In this document: piece by piece, positions 32,351 to 43,954 of the stretch
How the letters are laid out: every line of letters begins with the position of its first letter
Numbering within the stretch: the stretch's first letter is position 1
Source: Tenrec ecaudatus
Taxonomy: Eukaryota; Chordata; Mammalia; Afrosoricida; Tenrecidae
Assembly: GCF_050624435.1 (NCBI RefSeq)
Contig: NC_134540.1
Location: 24,082,001-24,146,000, forward strand
DNA: 64,000 bases
Direction: 5' to 3'
Program-made: the position numbers and the translations under genes
The notes under the pieces: generated by a model
What the model was told of the DNA's origin: nothing
The model's input: only the letters and a program-made list of their open reading frames with translations
Database searches by the model: none

Positions 32351-32802
32351 TCATTCTCTAAGGGTGTAAGGTATGAGGAGTTGGGAATCAATCTTTTCCA
32401 GATCTTTCCAGAACATTCTTCTGGGGTAAAATTTTTTTGAAGGAGAGACCTCACTCCAAGTCTTTCTGAAACTATTGGTCCCGTTGTTTTCTCCTCGGGC
32501 TTGCTTCCCACGCCTATCTTATATAGGTAGGCAAAACAACAATAATGGAGACAAAACAAAAGATTGAATCAAAGAGGAAGGAAAAAAAAACTAGCAAAAA
32601 AAGAGAAAACGTGCTTAATTCCTGGTCAGTCCTCTGACCTTTATGATTTTCTCCCCAACGGTACCAGTGTGCGTGTGTAGGGGGGTGGGTTTCTAGGAAC
32701 TATCCCTTCTAGCCTGAAGTCTATTCTGGGGGCTCCTCAGGGATTTGTTGCTTGGCTTTGCTCCAGTTGCTGATCGGCTATGTTCCCTTCTTGGTTTGCC
32801 CC

Positions 32803-32850
<48 letters not shown>

Positions 32851-34232
32851 AGTATGGGGTCTAGTCCCTTGCTCTCTCTTTTGCCTTCTCCGTTTGCTTC
32901 TGTGTGGGCATGGCAGGCTGACCCCTCCCCTATCCTGTAGGTTTAGTGTTGTCCTCTGTTGCTCATACTTATAGGGAGGGGGTCAGTTTAGAGTGGTTAG
33001 CAAACAATGCCATAAATAGGGGAACAACTAGGGAATGAAAATCAACAAGAAAGACATAGAGATCCTGGTGGGGTTGGAGCAACAGCAATCTAGCTGAGAG
33101 GAATTACTAAGAGGCAGGAGAAGGACTAGCATAATGGTGGGATGGGAAGAAGGTAAAAAGGAAACAGAGGAAAGATCTAGGAAGCAAAGCTATGGATAGA
33201 GGTATAAACATAGGTGTGTACATATGTAAATATATTAATTCCTAAAAATAGAGGTATCTGCCTAGGTACATATATTGATAAGGCAATACATTGAGGAACT
33301 GGACAGAACTCAAGCCCTCTCTCAATGCAAGAACACTTTGTTCTAGCAACCTGACATTCTGTGGCGCTCACCCTCCTGGCACAATCACTGAAGACAAAAT
33401 GGGTGCATAAATAAATGTGACGAAGAAAGCCAATGGTGCCCCACTATCAAAAGATATAGCATCTATAGTATTAAAGGCTTGTGAAGTAAAACAAATGGCT
33501 ATCTAGCAGAGAAGCAACAAGCCCACATGGAACAAGCAAACCTGTGCATTCATGAGGTGTCAAGCGCATCAGATATTAGGCATCAGAAGACCCAAAACAA
33601 CAAAATAAAACATACTGTTGAGAATGAGGGGGGTCGGAGCAGAGACCCCAAACCATCTGTAGACAATAGGACATCTCCTCACAGAAGGGTCACAAGGAAG
33701 GGATGAGTCAATCAGAGCACAGTATAGCAGCAATGAAACATACAACATTCCTCTGGCTCTTTGAGGTTTCCTCAACCCTCATTGTCATGACTCCAGCCCT
33801 TCCTTTCTATGCTGGCTAGACTGAGCATGTACACTGGTACAGATAAGAATCCTGGTCAGATAAACTCCTCAGGAACAGATATGGGAGTAGTGATACCAGG
33901 AGGGTAAGGAGAAAGGGGGCGGGAACTAATAGAAATGATCAATGCATAACTCACCCCAGCCCCACCCCCAGGGGGACAAACAACAGAAATGTGGGTGAAG
34001 GGAGAAAGCGGTCTGTATAAGATATGAAAATAATAATAATTTATCAAAGAATCACAATGGTGGGAGGGGAAGTAGGAGGGGAAAAAAGAGGAGCCGATAC
34101 CAAGGGCTCAAGAAGAAAGTAAATGTTTAGAAAATGATGATGGTAACATATGTACAAATATGCTTGATACAATTGATATTTGGATTGTTATAAAAGTTGT
34201 AAGAGCCCCCACTAAGATGATCTTTAAAAAAA
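32351..34232 (+). mobile_element. L1-type LINE 3' region, longest copy
   Basis: From about 33115 it is colinear with 59105-60540: 'ggaaacagaggaaagatcta', 'ccaatggtgccccactatca', 'gaggggggtcggagcagaga', 'acaggtgg'-type G tract near 34059, and the end 'gatctttaaaaaaaagtg'. The poly(A) signal is decayed (cccactaagatgatc). The part 32351-33110 has a Y-rich and TG segment and is assigned to the same element by continuity only. This copy has one 250-base module where the copies at 57062 and 59105 have two. Confidence 0.65.
32805..32848. repeat. (TG)22 microsatellite
   Basis: Uninterrupted TG run. Two overlapping plus frames encode a Cys-Val run and are artefacts. Confidence 0.98.
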
Positions 34233-34239
34233 AGTGACC

Positions 34240-34380
34240 TCATTCTCAATACCTTTATTTTATCATTTTATAATTGAAAGGCCTGAAGGCCTATGAAATA
34301 TACCCATTGTTTCCACATTCCGATGGTAGATGATAGAAGTGCAGGTCTAGAACCAACATCTCTGCCATTCTAGGTCCTCA
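34240..34380 (-). repeat. MIR fragment
   Basis: 'cctttattttatcattttat', 'aattgaaaggcctgaaggcc' and 'tgcaggtctagaaccaacat' follow the antisense MIR order. Confidence 0.5.
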
Positions 34381-34659
34381 CTGTTGTTATCTGCTTGATG
34401 TCAGTCTACATTGCGGAAACTATGTTTGATGTTCTATTTGAGCTACATTCTGAATCTGTTTATGTTTCACTTAGGGATACTTCAAGTCATGAATAGTTTT
34501 TAAAGACAATTTCTGCTTTTCATTTTTTAACAGAAATCCAAGAGGAGGAAAGCATTTGGAATTTACGGGTGTGTGTGTTGCATTAGTGAGTGTACACCCA
34601 TTATTTGCTTAAGAATATGTGAGATGTTTTAGAGAAACTGAAAGTCTTAATATTCTCAA

Positions 34660-34820
34660 TTGTCTTTTCTAATAGGTAAAATCACCTCCATTTTCACTAT
34701 GGAAATTGGCATTCTGAAGGATAAGTAACTTTTCCAAGTGTAGGAAATCTGAGTTTCCAGGTCCAATTTATCTGACTCAAAATTCACACTGTTTCCAGAC
34801 GACAGACTACACCCCTGGCA
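34660..34820 (-). repeat. MIR fragment
   Basis: 'cctccattttcactatggaa', 'aagtaacttttccaagtgta', 'caaaattcacactgtttcca' match antisense MIR. Confidence 0.6.
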
Positions 34821-35219
34821 ACAGTGGTTTTGGCATCTTAAAGTGTATATAATGAAGCATTCATGCTGCACCTTTGATTGTCATAGAAATCCATATCAAT
34901 TGATTTTTTAAATTATGCATGCATTTTAATATTTTTCCCTCTGATTTGTGAACATATAATGCATTTCAATTTCACTAATAAAATGCCGTGGAGTTATTTT
35001 TCTGTTGAAATTATGAAAATTGGATTTCATTGTAAAGTGTATTAGGAAAGGTAGATAATTGGAGTTAAAGAAAGGCTCTTATAATAACAGATTCTTTTGA
35101 GGCTTATAAACATTTTCTATCCATATCTAAAGGGATTATTTCTAACATCGCAATGACATTACAAATGACCCAACTTTCTACTGACATGATAGCAGGAGGA
35201 TACATGATACATTGTAAAC
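34821..35219. other. AT-rich unassigned stretch
   Basis: No gene or repeat is recognised. Confidence 0.4.
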
Positions 35220-35450
35220 AATCTTGACTGTGCAGTGGTTTGAGTTAACCCTGTGATGGATGAAAGGAGCTGAAGTGGTGTTGATGAGTCAATATTGAGC
35301 TGTCAGCCTAAAGGATGGCTGTTCAGCCCCATCAGTCCCTCCACATCAAAGATGAGGCTCTCTGCTCCTGTAAAGATTTACAGCCTCAGAAAACTGATGT
35401 AGGTCCACTCTGAGGAGGAATCAACTCCATAGCAGTGAATAGATTGGTTG
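35220..35450 (+). repeat. AfroSINE-type SINE with internal insertion
   Basis: The head (gtgcagtggtttgagttaac) and tail (gatgaggctctctgctcctg, 'taaagatttacagcctcaga', 'gaatcaactccatagcagtg') are in order, with about 30 extra bases between head and B-box region. Confidence 0.65.
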
Positions 35451-35539
35451 GGAACTGCAAAAGGAGTCCAAAAATGCAAAAGTAATGAAAACCAAAACAT
35501 ATTTCATATAGTAATGTATCTCTAAGCATATACTAATTA

Positions 35540-36037
35540 TGTTAGTCCTGGTAGGTTAGAGATACAAATCCAGGGAGACACTCAGTTGTGTACAAGAAAG
35601 AGCTTTCTATACAAGAGCAATTGAATATTGAGAAAACATCTCTGCCAAGCCCAGATCAACTCCAAAAGGCTGATATTAGCCCATATGTCCTATACTAATC
35701 TATAACTTCCTCTTTAGACTCACACGAGTCACGCAATGATGCCGAATGCAGGAAGATCACAGGCCAGTGGATGGAAAGTCTTGTGGATCCAGCGGCAGTG
35801 GAAGCATCTCAGCACTAGCAGGGGTCTCCACGTTGCTGCTCCAGGGCTCTAGCATAGCTCCATGTGTCTTGTCAGAAGGAACATCTCTCAGGGAGTAAGC
35901 ATGTATCCCGCTTCCAATGAGTTATTTATCTCCTTTGTGCCTCCCAACGAGGTCATCAAGCTGTGACCGGAGTGACAGGCAAAACTCTACCCCTTCTCTT
36001 AAATCTCAATTTGACAACAGATTATGTAACTACCACA
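35540..36037 (-). mobile_element. TIR-family element, near full length
   Basis: Starts tgttagtcctggtaggttag and ends attatgtaactaccaca. Internal order equals the copy at 20033-20544 ('gaaagagctttctatacaag', 'gatcacaggccagtggatgg', 'cctcccaacgaggtcatcaa'). Confidence 0.75.
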
Positions 36038-36239
36038 CTAACATATTTTTAAAAATTCAGAATTTGTGGTTTTAATTTAAACAAGAGACCTGTGATTTGG
36101 TTATTCTCTATTTGTGGGTATGGTGCTCCACTGACCCATTCTGATTCCTCACGACCCTATAAGACAACCAGGAGGTTCTCTGGAAGTCAGGAGAGTAACA
36201 CTTAGTCTTTTGTATTCGGAAAGGTTAGGAGGAGGGACC

Positions 36240-36450
36240 AGGTCCTGGAAAAGGGGGGTGTGCTTGCTAAGTTCACAGAAAGGGAGGAAGAGCTTCAACA
36301 AGATGCCTGGATTGACACATTGGCTGCAGCAATGGACTCAAACATAGTGATCACTGGGAGCATGACACAACAGCACGGGCTTCAGTGGTTTCTTTTTGTT
36401 GCACTTAGAGTAACTATGAGTCAGAATCTACTTGAGGGCAACTAACAAGG
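36240..36450 (+). mobile_element. RTE (BovB-type) LINE, 3' terminus
   Basis: 'gcctggattgacacattggc', 'gcaatggactcaaacatagt', 'gcacgggcttcagtggtttc', ending 'gagtcagaatctacttgagg' and gcaactaacaa. This tail resembles the AfroSINE tail. Confidence 0.85.
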
Positions 36451-36529
36451 AGAAAAAAATCCCTACTCCTCCTGCCAACAGAAAAAAAAGTCTTAACATC
36501 TTTCTATGGTGGACAAAATTCAGTAAACA

Positions 36530-36997
36530 TCCAGGTGTTTTCAAAATACCCTACATAGCTGCACCACGTTTTGCCTGTCAGTCTGTTGTACATGAACAGG
36601 TTTCACCAGAGTTCCCAGACTACGGCCCAATGATGAAGAAGGAATGCATTTTCCAGTTCCAAGGAATTCTGAAAATCTAGGCAGGAGCAGAACATTGTCA
36701 GAGATCATTCAAGAAAATGAGACCCACAGGTCGGAGGTTCTCAAAAGCTGACTGATGAAGAGCTGCCTTCTCAAAGTAGAGTCGACCATCGTGAAATGGA
36801 TGGAATAACGCCTGAAGGAGTAAAGCCTTTGGAACCTTCATTTGATGATGACACACAACTCAAAATGAGAATTATTGAACTATTCAGACATCTATGAATA
36901 ATTGGAACGTAGAATATCTGAAGTATGAATCTAGGGAAATTGGAAGTCATCGAAAATGAAATGAAAAGCATAAAGTTCAATATCCGAGGTGTAATTG
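36530..36997 (+). mobile_element. RTE copy A, 5' part (outer element)
   Basis: The 5' UTR order 'caggtgttttcaaaataccc', 'cacgttttgcctgtcagtct', 'ccagagttcccagactacgg' is followed by 'actcaaaatgagaattattg', 'atctatgaataattggaacg', 'gtatgaatctagggaaattg', the start of the endonuclease coding region. It stops at the target site and resumes at about 40983. Confidence 0.8.
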
Positions 36998-37739
36998 CTG
37001 TTAAATCCCATTGAGTCGATTCCAGCCCATCGTAAAGTGACCCTTCACACAGCAGAATGAAAGATTGCGCAGCCATGGGCCATCCTTACAATTTTCCCCC
37101 AGGCTTGCAGCCATTGTTTCAGCCATTGTTATCAATCCATTTCATTGAGGGCCTTCCTCATTTTTGTTTCCCCTCTACTTTGCCAAGCATGATGTCCTTC
37201 TCCAGGGACTGGTCTCTTCTGACAACATGACCAGAGTATGTAAGACAAAGTCTTGCCATCCTTTCCTATATGCATCAATCTGGCCCTATTTGTTAACAAA
37301 ACAACCTTATCCTTTTAGCAGCCAACAGTACTTTGAATATTCTTCCCCACCACCACAGTTCCCATGCATGGATTCTTCACTCTTCCCTATTCAATGTCCA
37401 ATTATCAGTTGCATCTGAAGCAAGAGGTTGGGTCGGGGCGCCTTAGTACTCAAAGTAGCATCCTTGTTTTTCAATATTCTAAAGAGGACTTGTGAAGTAA
37501 ATTTACCAATGCAACCCTTTTTTGACCTTTTAATTTTTGCTTCAATGAGCTATTAGAGTGGATCCAAGCAAGACAAAATTCTTGACAATTTTAAACTTTT
37601 CTCCATCTATTAGTTTTTTTTTTTACATGTTGGTCTAGTTGTAAGAATTTTGGTTGTCTTGTCATTGAGTTATCACCCATACTAAAAGCTGAAATCCTTG
37701 ATCTTCATCAGAAATACTTAAAGTCCCCCTCACTTTCAG

Positions 37740-38738
37740 CAATCAATATGGTGTTACCTGCATATCACAGATTGATAACCCTCCCTCCAATCCTGGTCTT
37801 CATATAAGATAGCTTATCCGATTATTTGCACAGCATACCTCTTGAACAGGTAGGGAGAAAGGACACAATCCTGAGGCATACCTTTCCTGATTTTACACCA
37901 TGCAGTATTCCCTTGTTTGCATCATTGCCTCAATCTGACTCAGGCCTGAACCTCTGTCAGTTCCATGTCAATATCCTATGGTATCTGTTGTTGGTTGATA
38001 GTAAGCAAAATTTTACTTGCATATGACAGTATTGATGTTGTTCTATAATTTGAGCCTTCTGTGAGCTCACCTTTCTTTAGAATGGGCACAAATATGGATC
38101 TCTTCTCATCCATTGACCAAGCAGCTATCTTACATATTTCCTGCCCTAGATAAGTGAGTGCTTCATCAGGTAGCTGAAACACTTCAATTAGTATTCCATC
38201 AATTCCAGAGCCGTGGTTTTTGCTAATGCATTCAATGCTGTGTATGTTTTCTTCAGGACCATTACTTCTTGTTCATATGCTACCTCCCAAAATGGTGGAA
38301 TGTCAACTAGCTCTTTTTGGTTCAGCGACTCTATGTATTCTTTCCACCTGCTTTTGATGCTTCCTACATCATTCCATATTTTGCCTACAGAATCATTCAA
38401 ACTTGAAATGTAAGGATTGACATTTTCTTGAGTTCTTTCAGTTTCAGATATGCTGAGTGTGTTCTTCCCTTTTGATTTTCTAATTCTAGGCCCTTACACA
38501 TTTTCTTAAAACATTTGCCTTTGTCTTCTAGAGCTGCCCTTTGAAATTTCTGTTCAGCTCTGACTTCATTCTTTCTTCCATTTACTTTAACTACTCTAAG
38601 ATTTAAGCAAGTTTCAGAGTTTCTTCTGACATCCACTTTGATCTTTTCTTTTCTTCGTGTCTTTTTAACGACCTTTTGTTTCTGCAGGAATGACAGTCTC
38701 CATGTCTTCCCACAGCTCAGCAGGTGTGGTAGGTGCAT
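37740..38738 (-). pseudogene. RTE reverse transcriptase remnant
   Basis: Several minus frames preserve pieces of the RTE ORF2. 38397-38738 reads GRTHSAYLKLKELKK (linker after the endonuclease). 38188-38400 reads IKSRWKEYIESLNQKELVDI (region before RT). 37976-38182 reads KRSIFVPILKKGELTEGSN and YRTTSILSYASKILL, the first fingers motif of RTE-clade reverse transcriptases. The region of the catalytic YADD box near 37750-37775 is changed to CDMQVT, and part of the palm between about 37930 and 37990 is deleted. An intact family protein would be roughly 1000 residues with an AP-type endonuclease followed by RT. This copy cannot be active. Confidence 0.8.
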
Positions 38739-39291
38739 AATCTCATGTTAACATGAGGGTATTAAGAGTGAAGGGGGAAAAAAAGAGTAAAGGGGTGGAG
38801 TTTAGCCTGTCAATCAGGTCACAGTCTGATGATGCCTCCTTGTGGACGGGACCTTCTCATGAGGATTTTGGGAACTTCCTTTCTCTTTCAGCTATTGTCT
38901 TCCTTGGACAAGCCACACAGTTCAGGGAGCCTCTCTCTCTACTTCACCTCCCTGTTGAAGAAAAACACTCAGAGAGATGGAGGAGGCACCTGGAGACCTG
39001 GACCAGGATGGAGTTGCTTCCATCATCATTGGCACCACAAGATTTTTCACCCACTGGCCTGTGATCTTCCTGCATTTTGCATTATTACATGTGACTGTGT
39101 GAGTCCAAAGAGTGAATTATGGACTAGTATTGGACCTATATGAGCTAATATCAGCCTTATGGGCTTGATCTGGGCTGGACCAGGATGTTTTATCAATACA
39201 CAATTGCTCTTTGATATGAGACTCTCTCTTACACATGTATGCATGTCAGTGAAGTTATTTCTCTAGTGAACCTGGTCTAACACATTAGGTC
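38735..39291 (+). mobile_element. TIR-family element inside RTE copy B
   Basis: Begins gtggtaggtgcataatctca and ends 'tttctctagtgaacctggtc' and taacac. It interrupts RTE sequence that is continuous on both sides (cacagctcagcagg | attaggtcttctattatt). The middle differs from the other copies (gaccttctcatgaggatttt). Frames of about 103 codons here are incidental. Confidence 0.7.
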
Positions 39292-40340
39292 TTCTATTAT
39301 TAGTGTTCAATGTGTCAAATTTGTTTTTTTGGAATGTTCTCAAGATTCAGGTAAGATATATTCAAGGCAGTGTTCTGAGTCTTGCCAATTTGTTTCCTTT
39401 TCTTCAGCTTCATCCTGAACTTACTAATGAGCCATTCATGGTCTGTTCTGCATTAGCCCTTGGTCTGGCTTGAGCTGATATTAAGTTGCTCCATCATGTC
39501 TTCCCATAGATACAGCCAATTTGAATCCTACAGTTTCCATATGGGGAAGACCAGGTATGTAGTCAATTATTGTGTTGTTGGAAAAAGGTATTAGCTATGA
39601 ACATGTTGTTGGTTTGGCAAAATTATATTATCCATTCTCTAGCTTCATTTCTATCATCAAGACCATATTTTCCAACTGCTCTTCCTTCCTCTTGTTTTCA
39701 ACTTTGAATTCCAAACACTAGTAATTATCAATGCCTCTTAATTACATATTCAATCAATTTCTGATTAAAATTATTGGTGGAATTTTACAATTTCTTCAAC
39801 ACTAGCTTTTGGTGGTGGTGCATAAAGTATTATAATAGTTGTATTGACTGAATTTTCTTTGAAGAGGACAGATATGATTTGAACAGAGATAGCATTTTAC
39901 TTCATGGTGGAGGTAGCAAGATCCTTTCTGACAATGAATGCCATGCTATTCCCCTTGATTGTGCTTTTCCTGGTATAGTAAATCATGGTTTTCTGATTCA
40001 AAATGGCCAATACCAGTCCATTTCAGCTCAGTATATCTAGGATATCAATATTTATGCATTCCCTTTCATTTATGACCACTTCCAATTTTCTTAGATTCAT
40101 ACTTTGCATATTACAAGTTCCAATCATTAATAGATTTCTGCAACTATGTCTCCTTACCTTGAGTTGTGCCCCATCAGGAAACAAAAATTACAAAAGCTCT
40201 ATTCACACAGGGTTTACCCAACTCAAGCTACCATGATCAATTCCACTCTGAAAAATCAGCCCCTCCTCAGTCACAGGTCAAGTGCCCTTGAACCTGAAGT
40301 GCCACTCCTCTGGCACTGTGTCCGACGGTGTTCTGCTTCC
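39292..40340 (-). pseudogene. RTE endonuclease-domain remnant
   Basis: Antisense RTE order is clear: 'gtgttcaatgtgtcaaattt', 'gcttcatcctgaacttacta', tgagccattcatggtctgtt, 'tttccaactgctcttccttc', 'tagtaattatcaatgcctct', 'aatggccaataccagtccat', 'tctaggatatcaatatttat'. These correspond to the AP-endonuclease-like N-terminal domain that nicks DNA for target-primed reverse transcription. No frame longer than about 77 codons remains. Confidence 0.75.
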
Positions 40341-40414
40341 ATTCTTCAGGTCTTCAGTATCTGACAATGTTTTAAGGCTGTGCAAAAGCTTTTCAGCAGC
40401 TCCTCCCTTCAAGG

Positions 40415-40440
40415 GTGTGTGTGTGTGTGTGTGTGTGTGG
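40415..40440. repeat. (GT)n microsatellite
   Basis: About 12 GT units at 40415-40439, then ggtgtgttgtgtg. Confidence 0.95.
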
Positions 40441-40465
40441 TGTGTTGTGTGTCCTTCATTATCGG

Positions 40466-40862
40466 TTCTTTTTTTATAATTTTATTGGGGGCTCTTACAA
40501 CTCATCACAATCCATACATCCACCTATTGTGTCAAGCATTTGCTTTCTTCGTGAGCCTTTGGTGTCAGCTCCTCAATTTTTCTCCCTCCCTGCCCCATCC
40601 TCCCCCATGAACCCTTGATAATTTAAAAATTATTATTATTTTGTCATATCTTACACCATCTGAAATCTCCCTTACTCCACTTCTCTGCTGTCCATCCCCT
40701 AGGGAGGAGGTTACATGTAGTTTCTTGTAATCTGTTCCCCCTTTCTCTCTCACCTTACCTCCACCCTCCCATTCTCACCACTGACCCTGAAGGGATCATT
40801 TGTCTTGGAGTCCCTGTGTTTCTACTTCCTATCTGTGCCTGTGTACATGTCTGTTCTTAGTC
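40466..40862 (-). mobile_element. L1-type LINE 3' end inside RTE copy B
   Basis: Left T-rich tail and antisense poly(A) signal (aattttattggggg), then 'cttacaactcatcacaatcc', a C-rich tract at 40582-40607 (the antisense G tract), 'acaccatctgaaatctccct', 'ccctgaagggatcatttgtc'. It interrupts the RTE 5' UTR. Confidence 0.8.
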
Positions 40863-40965
40863 TGGAAGGAAGCTCCTCTGAAGTTTGGATATACCAGTAT
40901 TAAAGCTTCTAGCATCACATAAACATAGAAGCCACCACAATATCACAAACTGACCAGCAAGTGGG

Positions 40966-41550
40966 TGATCCTAGGTGTGAATGAACTGGAATGTACTGGT
41001 ATTGACTTTTTTTGATTCAGAAAATCATTTGGTTTATTGTGCTGGGAATGACAGATTCGAAAGTAATGGCATGGTACTCATCATCAAAAAGGAAAGTTCA
41101 AGATCTATCTTCAAGGACAATGTTGTAAGTGATAGGATAATATCTATCCACATACAAGGAGATCTAACTTCTAAAGCAGCTAGCGACAAAGAAATGGAAG
41201 ATTCTAACATAATTAGTCTGTAATAGATCAAACATATGAGCAAGATCCATGGAGGAGTGGAATGCAAAAATTGGAAACAAAAAGGAAGGAATTGTAGTTG
41301 GAAAATATGATCTGGATATATCAAGAACATCTCAAAGATAGGTTGGACCTAGAGTTAGAAAACCCTAAAGGAAGAACTCACTTAGCATAGCTGAAAAGAA
41401 CTGAAGAAATAAATTCCAGCCTCGAGTTGTCATATTGGAAGATTTTGTGTGCGAAACACTAAATGATGCAGGAAGCATTAAAAGGAAATAGAAAGAATAC
41501 ACTGAGTCATTGTACCAAAAAGAACTATTTGACATTCCACCACTCACTGA
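40966..41550 (+). mobile_element. RTE copy A, internal part (outer element resumes)
   Basis: 'actggaatgtactggtattg', 'ggtttattgtgctgggaatg', 'ataggataatatctatccac' continue the endonuclease region broken at 36997. From about 41395 it jumps to 'aaattccagcctcgagttgt' and 'gatgcaggaagcattaaaag', so a further internal deletion is present. It ends near 'aaagaactatttgacattcc'. Confidence 0.8.
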
Positions 41551-42004
41551 TTTCTGTTCTGCTTCAACTTTTCTTCATTCTTAACCTTATTGTCGTGTTT
41601 GATTTAGGAGGAAAAGAATGCACTCTTCTAGGCTCTGTCTGCTCAGCACTGTTTCCAGCCCTCAGCCCTTTCGGTTAATGCGTCTCCCCGGTGACAAGGG
41701 TTTGCATGGTACTTTAGTTCAGTCAATCGTGATAACTCACCTACCTGGCCAGAGTTATTGGTCCTGGAGTGGTTACCTGATCAGAGTCAATTAATTGAAG
41801 TCCTTTCCAAACATATTCCCACTGGAAATAGTGGAGCGGTCACTCACAGAGAAGGTCCCAGATAAGCACATTAAAGCAAATGATCATGAAGTTTCGTGAA
41901 GAATCAGGAAAGGATGAATTCAACACTGGCAAAGAGGCAAAGCCAGCATTGGAAACGGAGTCTTTTTTAACACAAACAAAGCCTATACCCTGAGACATTA
42001 CAAG
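41551..42004. other. Unassigned sequence
   Basis: No gene or repeat is recognised. Confidence 0.35.
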
Positions 42005-42215
42005 CGCCCCCCCAAAACAAACAAACAAATGAAAACAAGAGCAAAAAGTTCTCTGGGTGGTGGCTATTTTTCATAGGCATTTTTCCCTGTTAGAAAAACT
42101 TCCAGCAACTCGTTCCAAGTGGCATCTCCTGGGAAGTTTCTCTCTGGTCACAGTGAAAGTTTTCGTGAAAGCCGTTTCACTCAGACCTCATTTGGGGGGA
42201 TGACCAATTTAAGAA
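42005..42215 (+). mobile_element. Mariner 5' end fragment
   Basis: gcgcccccccaaaacaaac at the left looks like the terminal repeat. 'ggcatctcctgggaagtttc', 'ctggtcacagtgaaagtttt', 'tcactcagacctcatttggg' and then gatgaccaatttaagaaaac match the leader and first codons of the mariners at 18286 and 58391. The coding region is lost after about ten codons. Confidence 0.7.
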
Positions 42216-42843
42216 AACAGTATCCCTTCATATATCCTTTCTTCAGATTTCTGAAGTCATTGATAAAAGCCGGAAGTCAATGATTCCTGGGACTCTTTCT
42301 TAGAATTCTACGAGCTCTTCCTAAATAATTCCAATGTATCCTTTTTCTAAAATGGCCCTTTGCTTAGTCTAGTTCAAATTAGGTCCGTGTGTGTTTTGCA
42401 ACAAAGAGGATATTTGACTAATACCTGTGCATTGTGGTGGGCAACATGCTAAGATAATCATGCCAGGGCAGTGAATTATTTAAAGTGAATCTTCTAGCCT
42501 AAGCCTCTAACTCCCTCCAAAAAACGGTCCCTGCATGGGTCTAAGAGAAATGTGAGAAAAAAATACTCACAGTATTCTTTGTGAGTAATTGTAAACAGCA
42601 TTTCCTAGAATGGCATCCTGCTGGGTATAAAATGAATCCTCTGAGAAGCAGAAGGAGACATCTTATCTATAAGAGCCAGGAGCATGCTCTTACAGATAAG
42701 GAGATCCTCCTGGACCAGATTACAGCTACAACATTGGAGCAGGCAGCAGAGCCGGGAGCCAGAGCATGGAACATTGTGATAAACTTTCAGACTCATGACC
42801 TTGATACAGCTGACTCCTTTCATGCAGGCAACTGGCTTGCAGA
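42216..42843. other. Unassigned sequence
   Basis: A 99-codon plus frame (42581-42880) has no recognised motif and no splice framing. It could be the left part of an LTR-like repeat that includes the tandem array at 42844. Confidence 0.3.
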
Positions 42844-43050
42844 GTGGGGTGCTTCTGGGCACTTAACTGGGGATGCTTGACTTGCTGACCCGTGGAAGTG
42901 AAGCTGAGTGCCTTTGGGCTGAGGCTTCCTGGAGGGGGTTCCTCTGGACACTTGATCTTGGGAGCTGGGTTTGCTGATTCATAGGCCTTAAGCTGAATGC
43001 TTTAGGGTTGAGGTTGCAGCAAAGTGGTATGTCCTGTGGGCGTTTATTAG
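42844..43050. repeat. Tandem repeat, about 90-base unit, 2.3 copies
   Basis: Units begin 'gtggggtgcttctgggcact' (42844), 'gggggttcctctggacactt' (about 42934) and gtggtatgtcctgtggg (about 43024). Internal words repeat in the same order (cttgctgac / tttgctgat; agctgagtgcctttgggctg / agctgaatgctttagggttg). Confidence 0.7.
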
Positions 43051-43289
43051 GAGACTGGACAGACTTTGTAAAATGTCCTAATAAACAACTCAACGTGGAG
43101 CATTTCTCACTAGCATAACGATTTGCTAACTTCCTCAAAATACCTTTCAGTCATGAATTTTGTCTGTGAGTTCTATGTAACCATTACAAGGCATGTTAGA
43201 AACTAGAAGGATAAATTATCCAACATTATTAAGTCAACATGGATCCCAAAGACTGACTTCCCTGTCTAGTCCCTTCCCTTTGAGAGTCA

Positions 43290-43730
43290 TCAGAGTCTGC
43301 CACTTGCTGCTAGCTCACACAATATGTCAAAGGTGACTGAATAGTCATTCTGTTGATTAGATTATGTCAGAAAGATTCTCCTATTGGCCTTGAAACAGTC
43401 AGCTGACATGATGTAAATGGACCAGCCAGAGGCTCAGTTGGCTAGGAACTGTGGCCAGCCTGCAGAGCTGAGAAACCGCCATCCCTGGCTAACAGCCACC
43501 CAGAAAATTGGGAATTCAGTACAATTTCAAGGAACTGGGTGCTGCCAGCAATGTAAGCTTCTTGAGTTTTAGAAAGCAGTGTAGCATGGCTGACACCTTG
43601 CTTGCAACCTGTCATGATCCTCAGCTACGGTTGGACTTCCGACCCACAAAAACGGTGAGATTATACATGTGGCACTGAGAGATGCTGACTTCGTTATGCA
43701 AGCAACTGACACATAATATATTATTTGAAC
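43290..43730 (+). repeat. MaLR-type (MLT1-like) LTR
   Basis: 'gattagattatgtcagaaag', 'attctcctattggccttgaa', 'gagctgagaaaccgccatcc', 'ctggctaacagccacccaga', 'aaaattgggaattcagtaca', 'gacttccgacccacaaaaac', 'ggtgagattatac' follow the order of the ancient mammalian MaLR LTR. Confidence 0.65.
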
Positions 43731-43954
43731 ATGTACCACATGGCAGGTACTATCTTATAATCTTTAGTTCATTATCCCATGTAATATGGTCTTTTTGAAT
43801 AATTTTACAATCATTTTAAATCTTAGTTCTTATTATGACAACCATTGTAAGGTCCTAAAACAGAGTTTATAGACATATGCATACATATCTTTGTATTCAA
43901 TACACAGATAGCTGTATTATCAGATAAAGCAGATAAAACAGAGGTTTGCTGGTG

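Larger units (their letters stand above)
36998..40965 (-). mobile_element. RTE copy B, inserted in antisense inside copy A
   Basis: Runs from its 3' end (left, 'cccattgagtcgattccagc', 'gcaggaatg'-free tail region, 'tgtccttctccagggactgg') to its 5' UTR (right, 40863-40965, ctggaaggaagctcctctga, 'agaagccaccacaatatcac'). A degenerate target duplication flanks it: tatccgaggtgtaatt (36981-36996) and gatcctaggtgtgaat (40967-40982). It contains two later insertions (38735-39291 and 40466-40862) and a TG array. All coding parts are broken. Confidence 0.8.

Noticed and set aside
40415..40440. GT array with Cys/Val-rich frames, also at 32805-32848
   Set aside because: Microsatellite translation artefacts.
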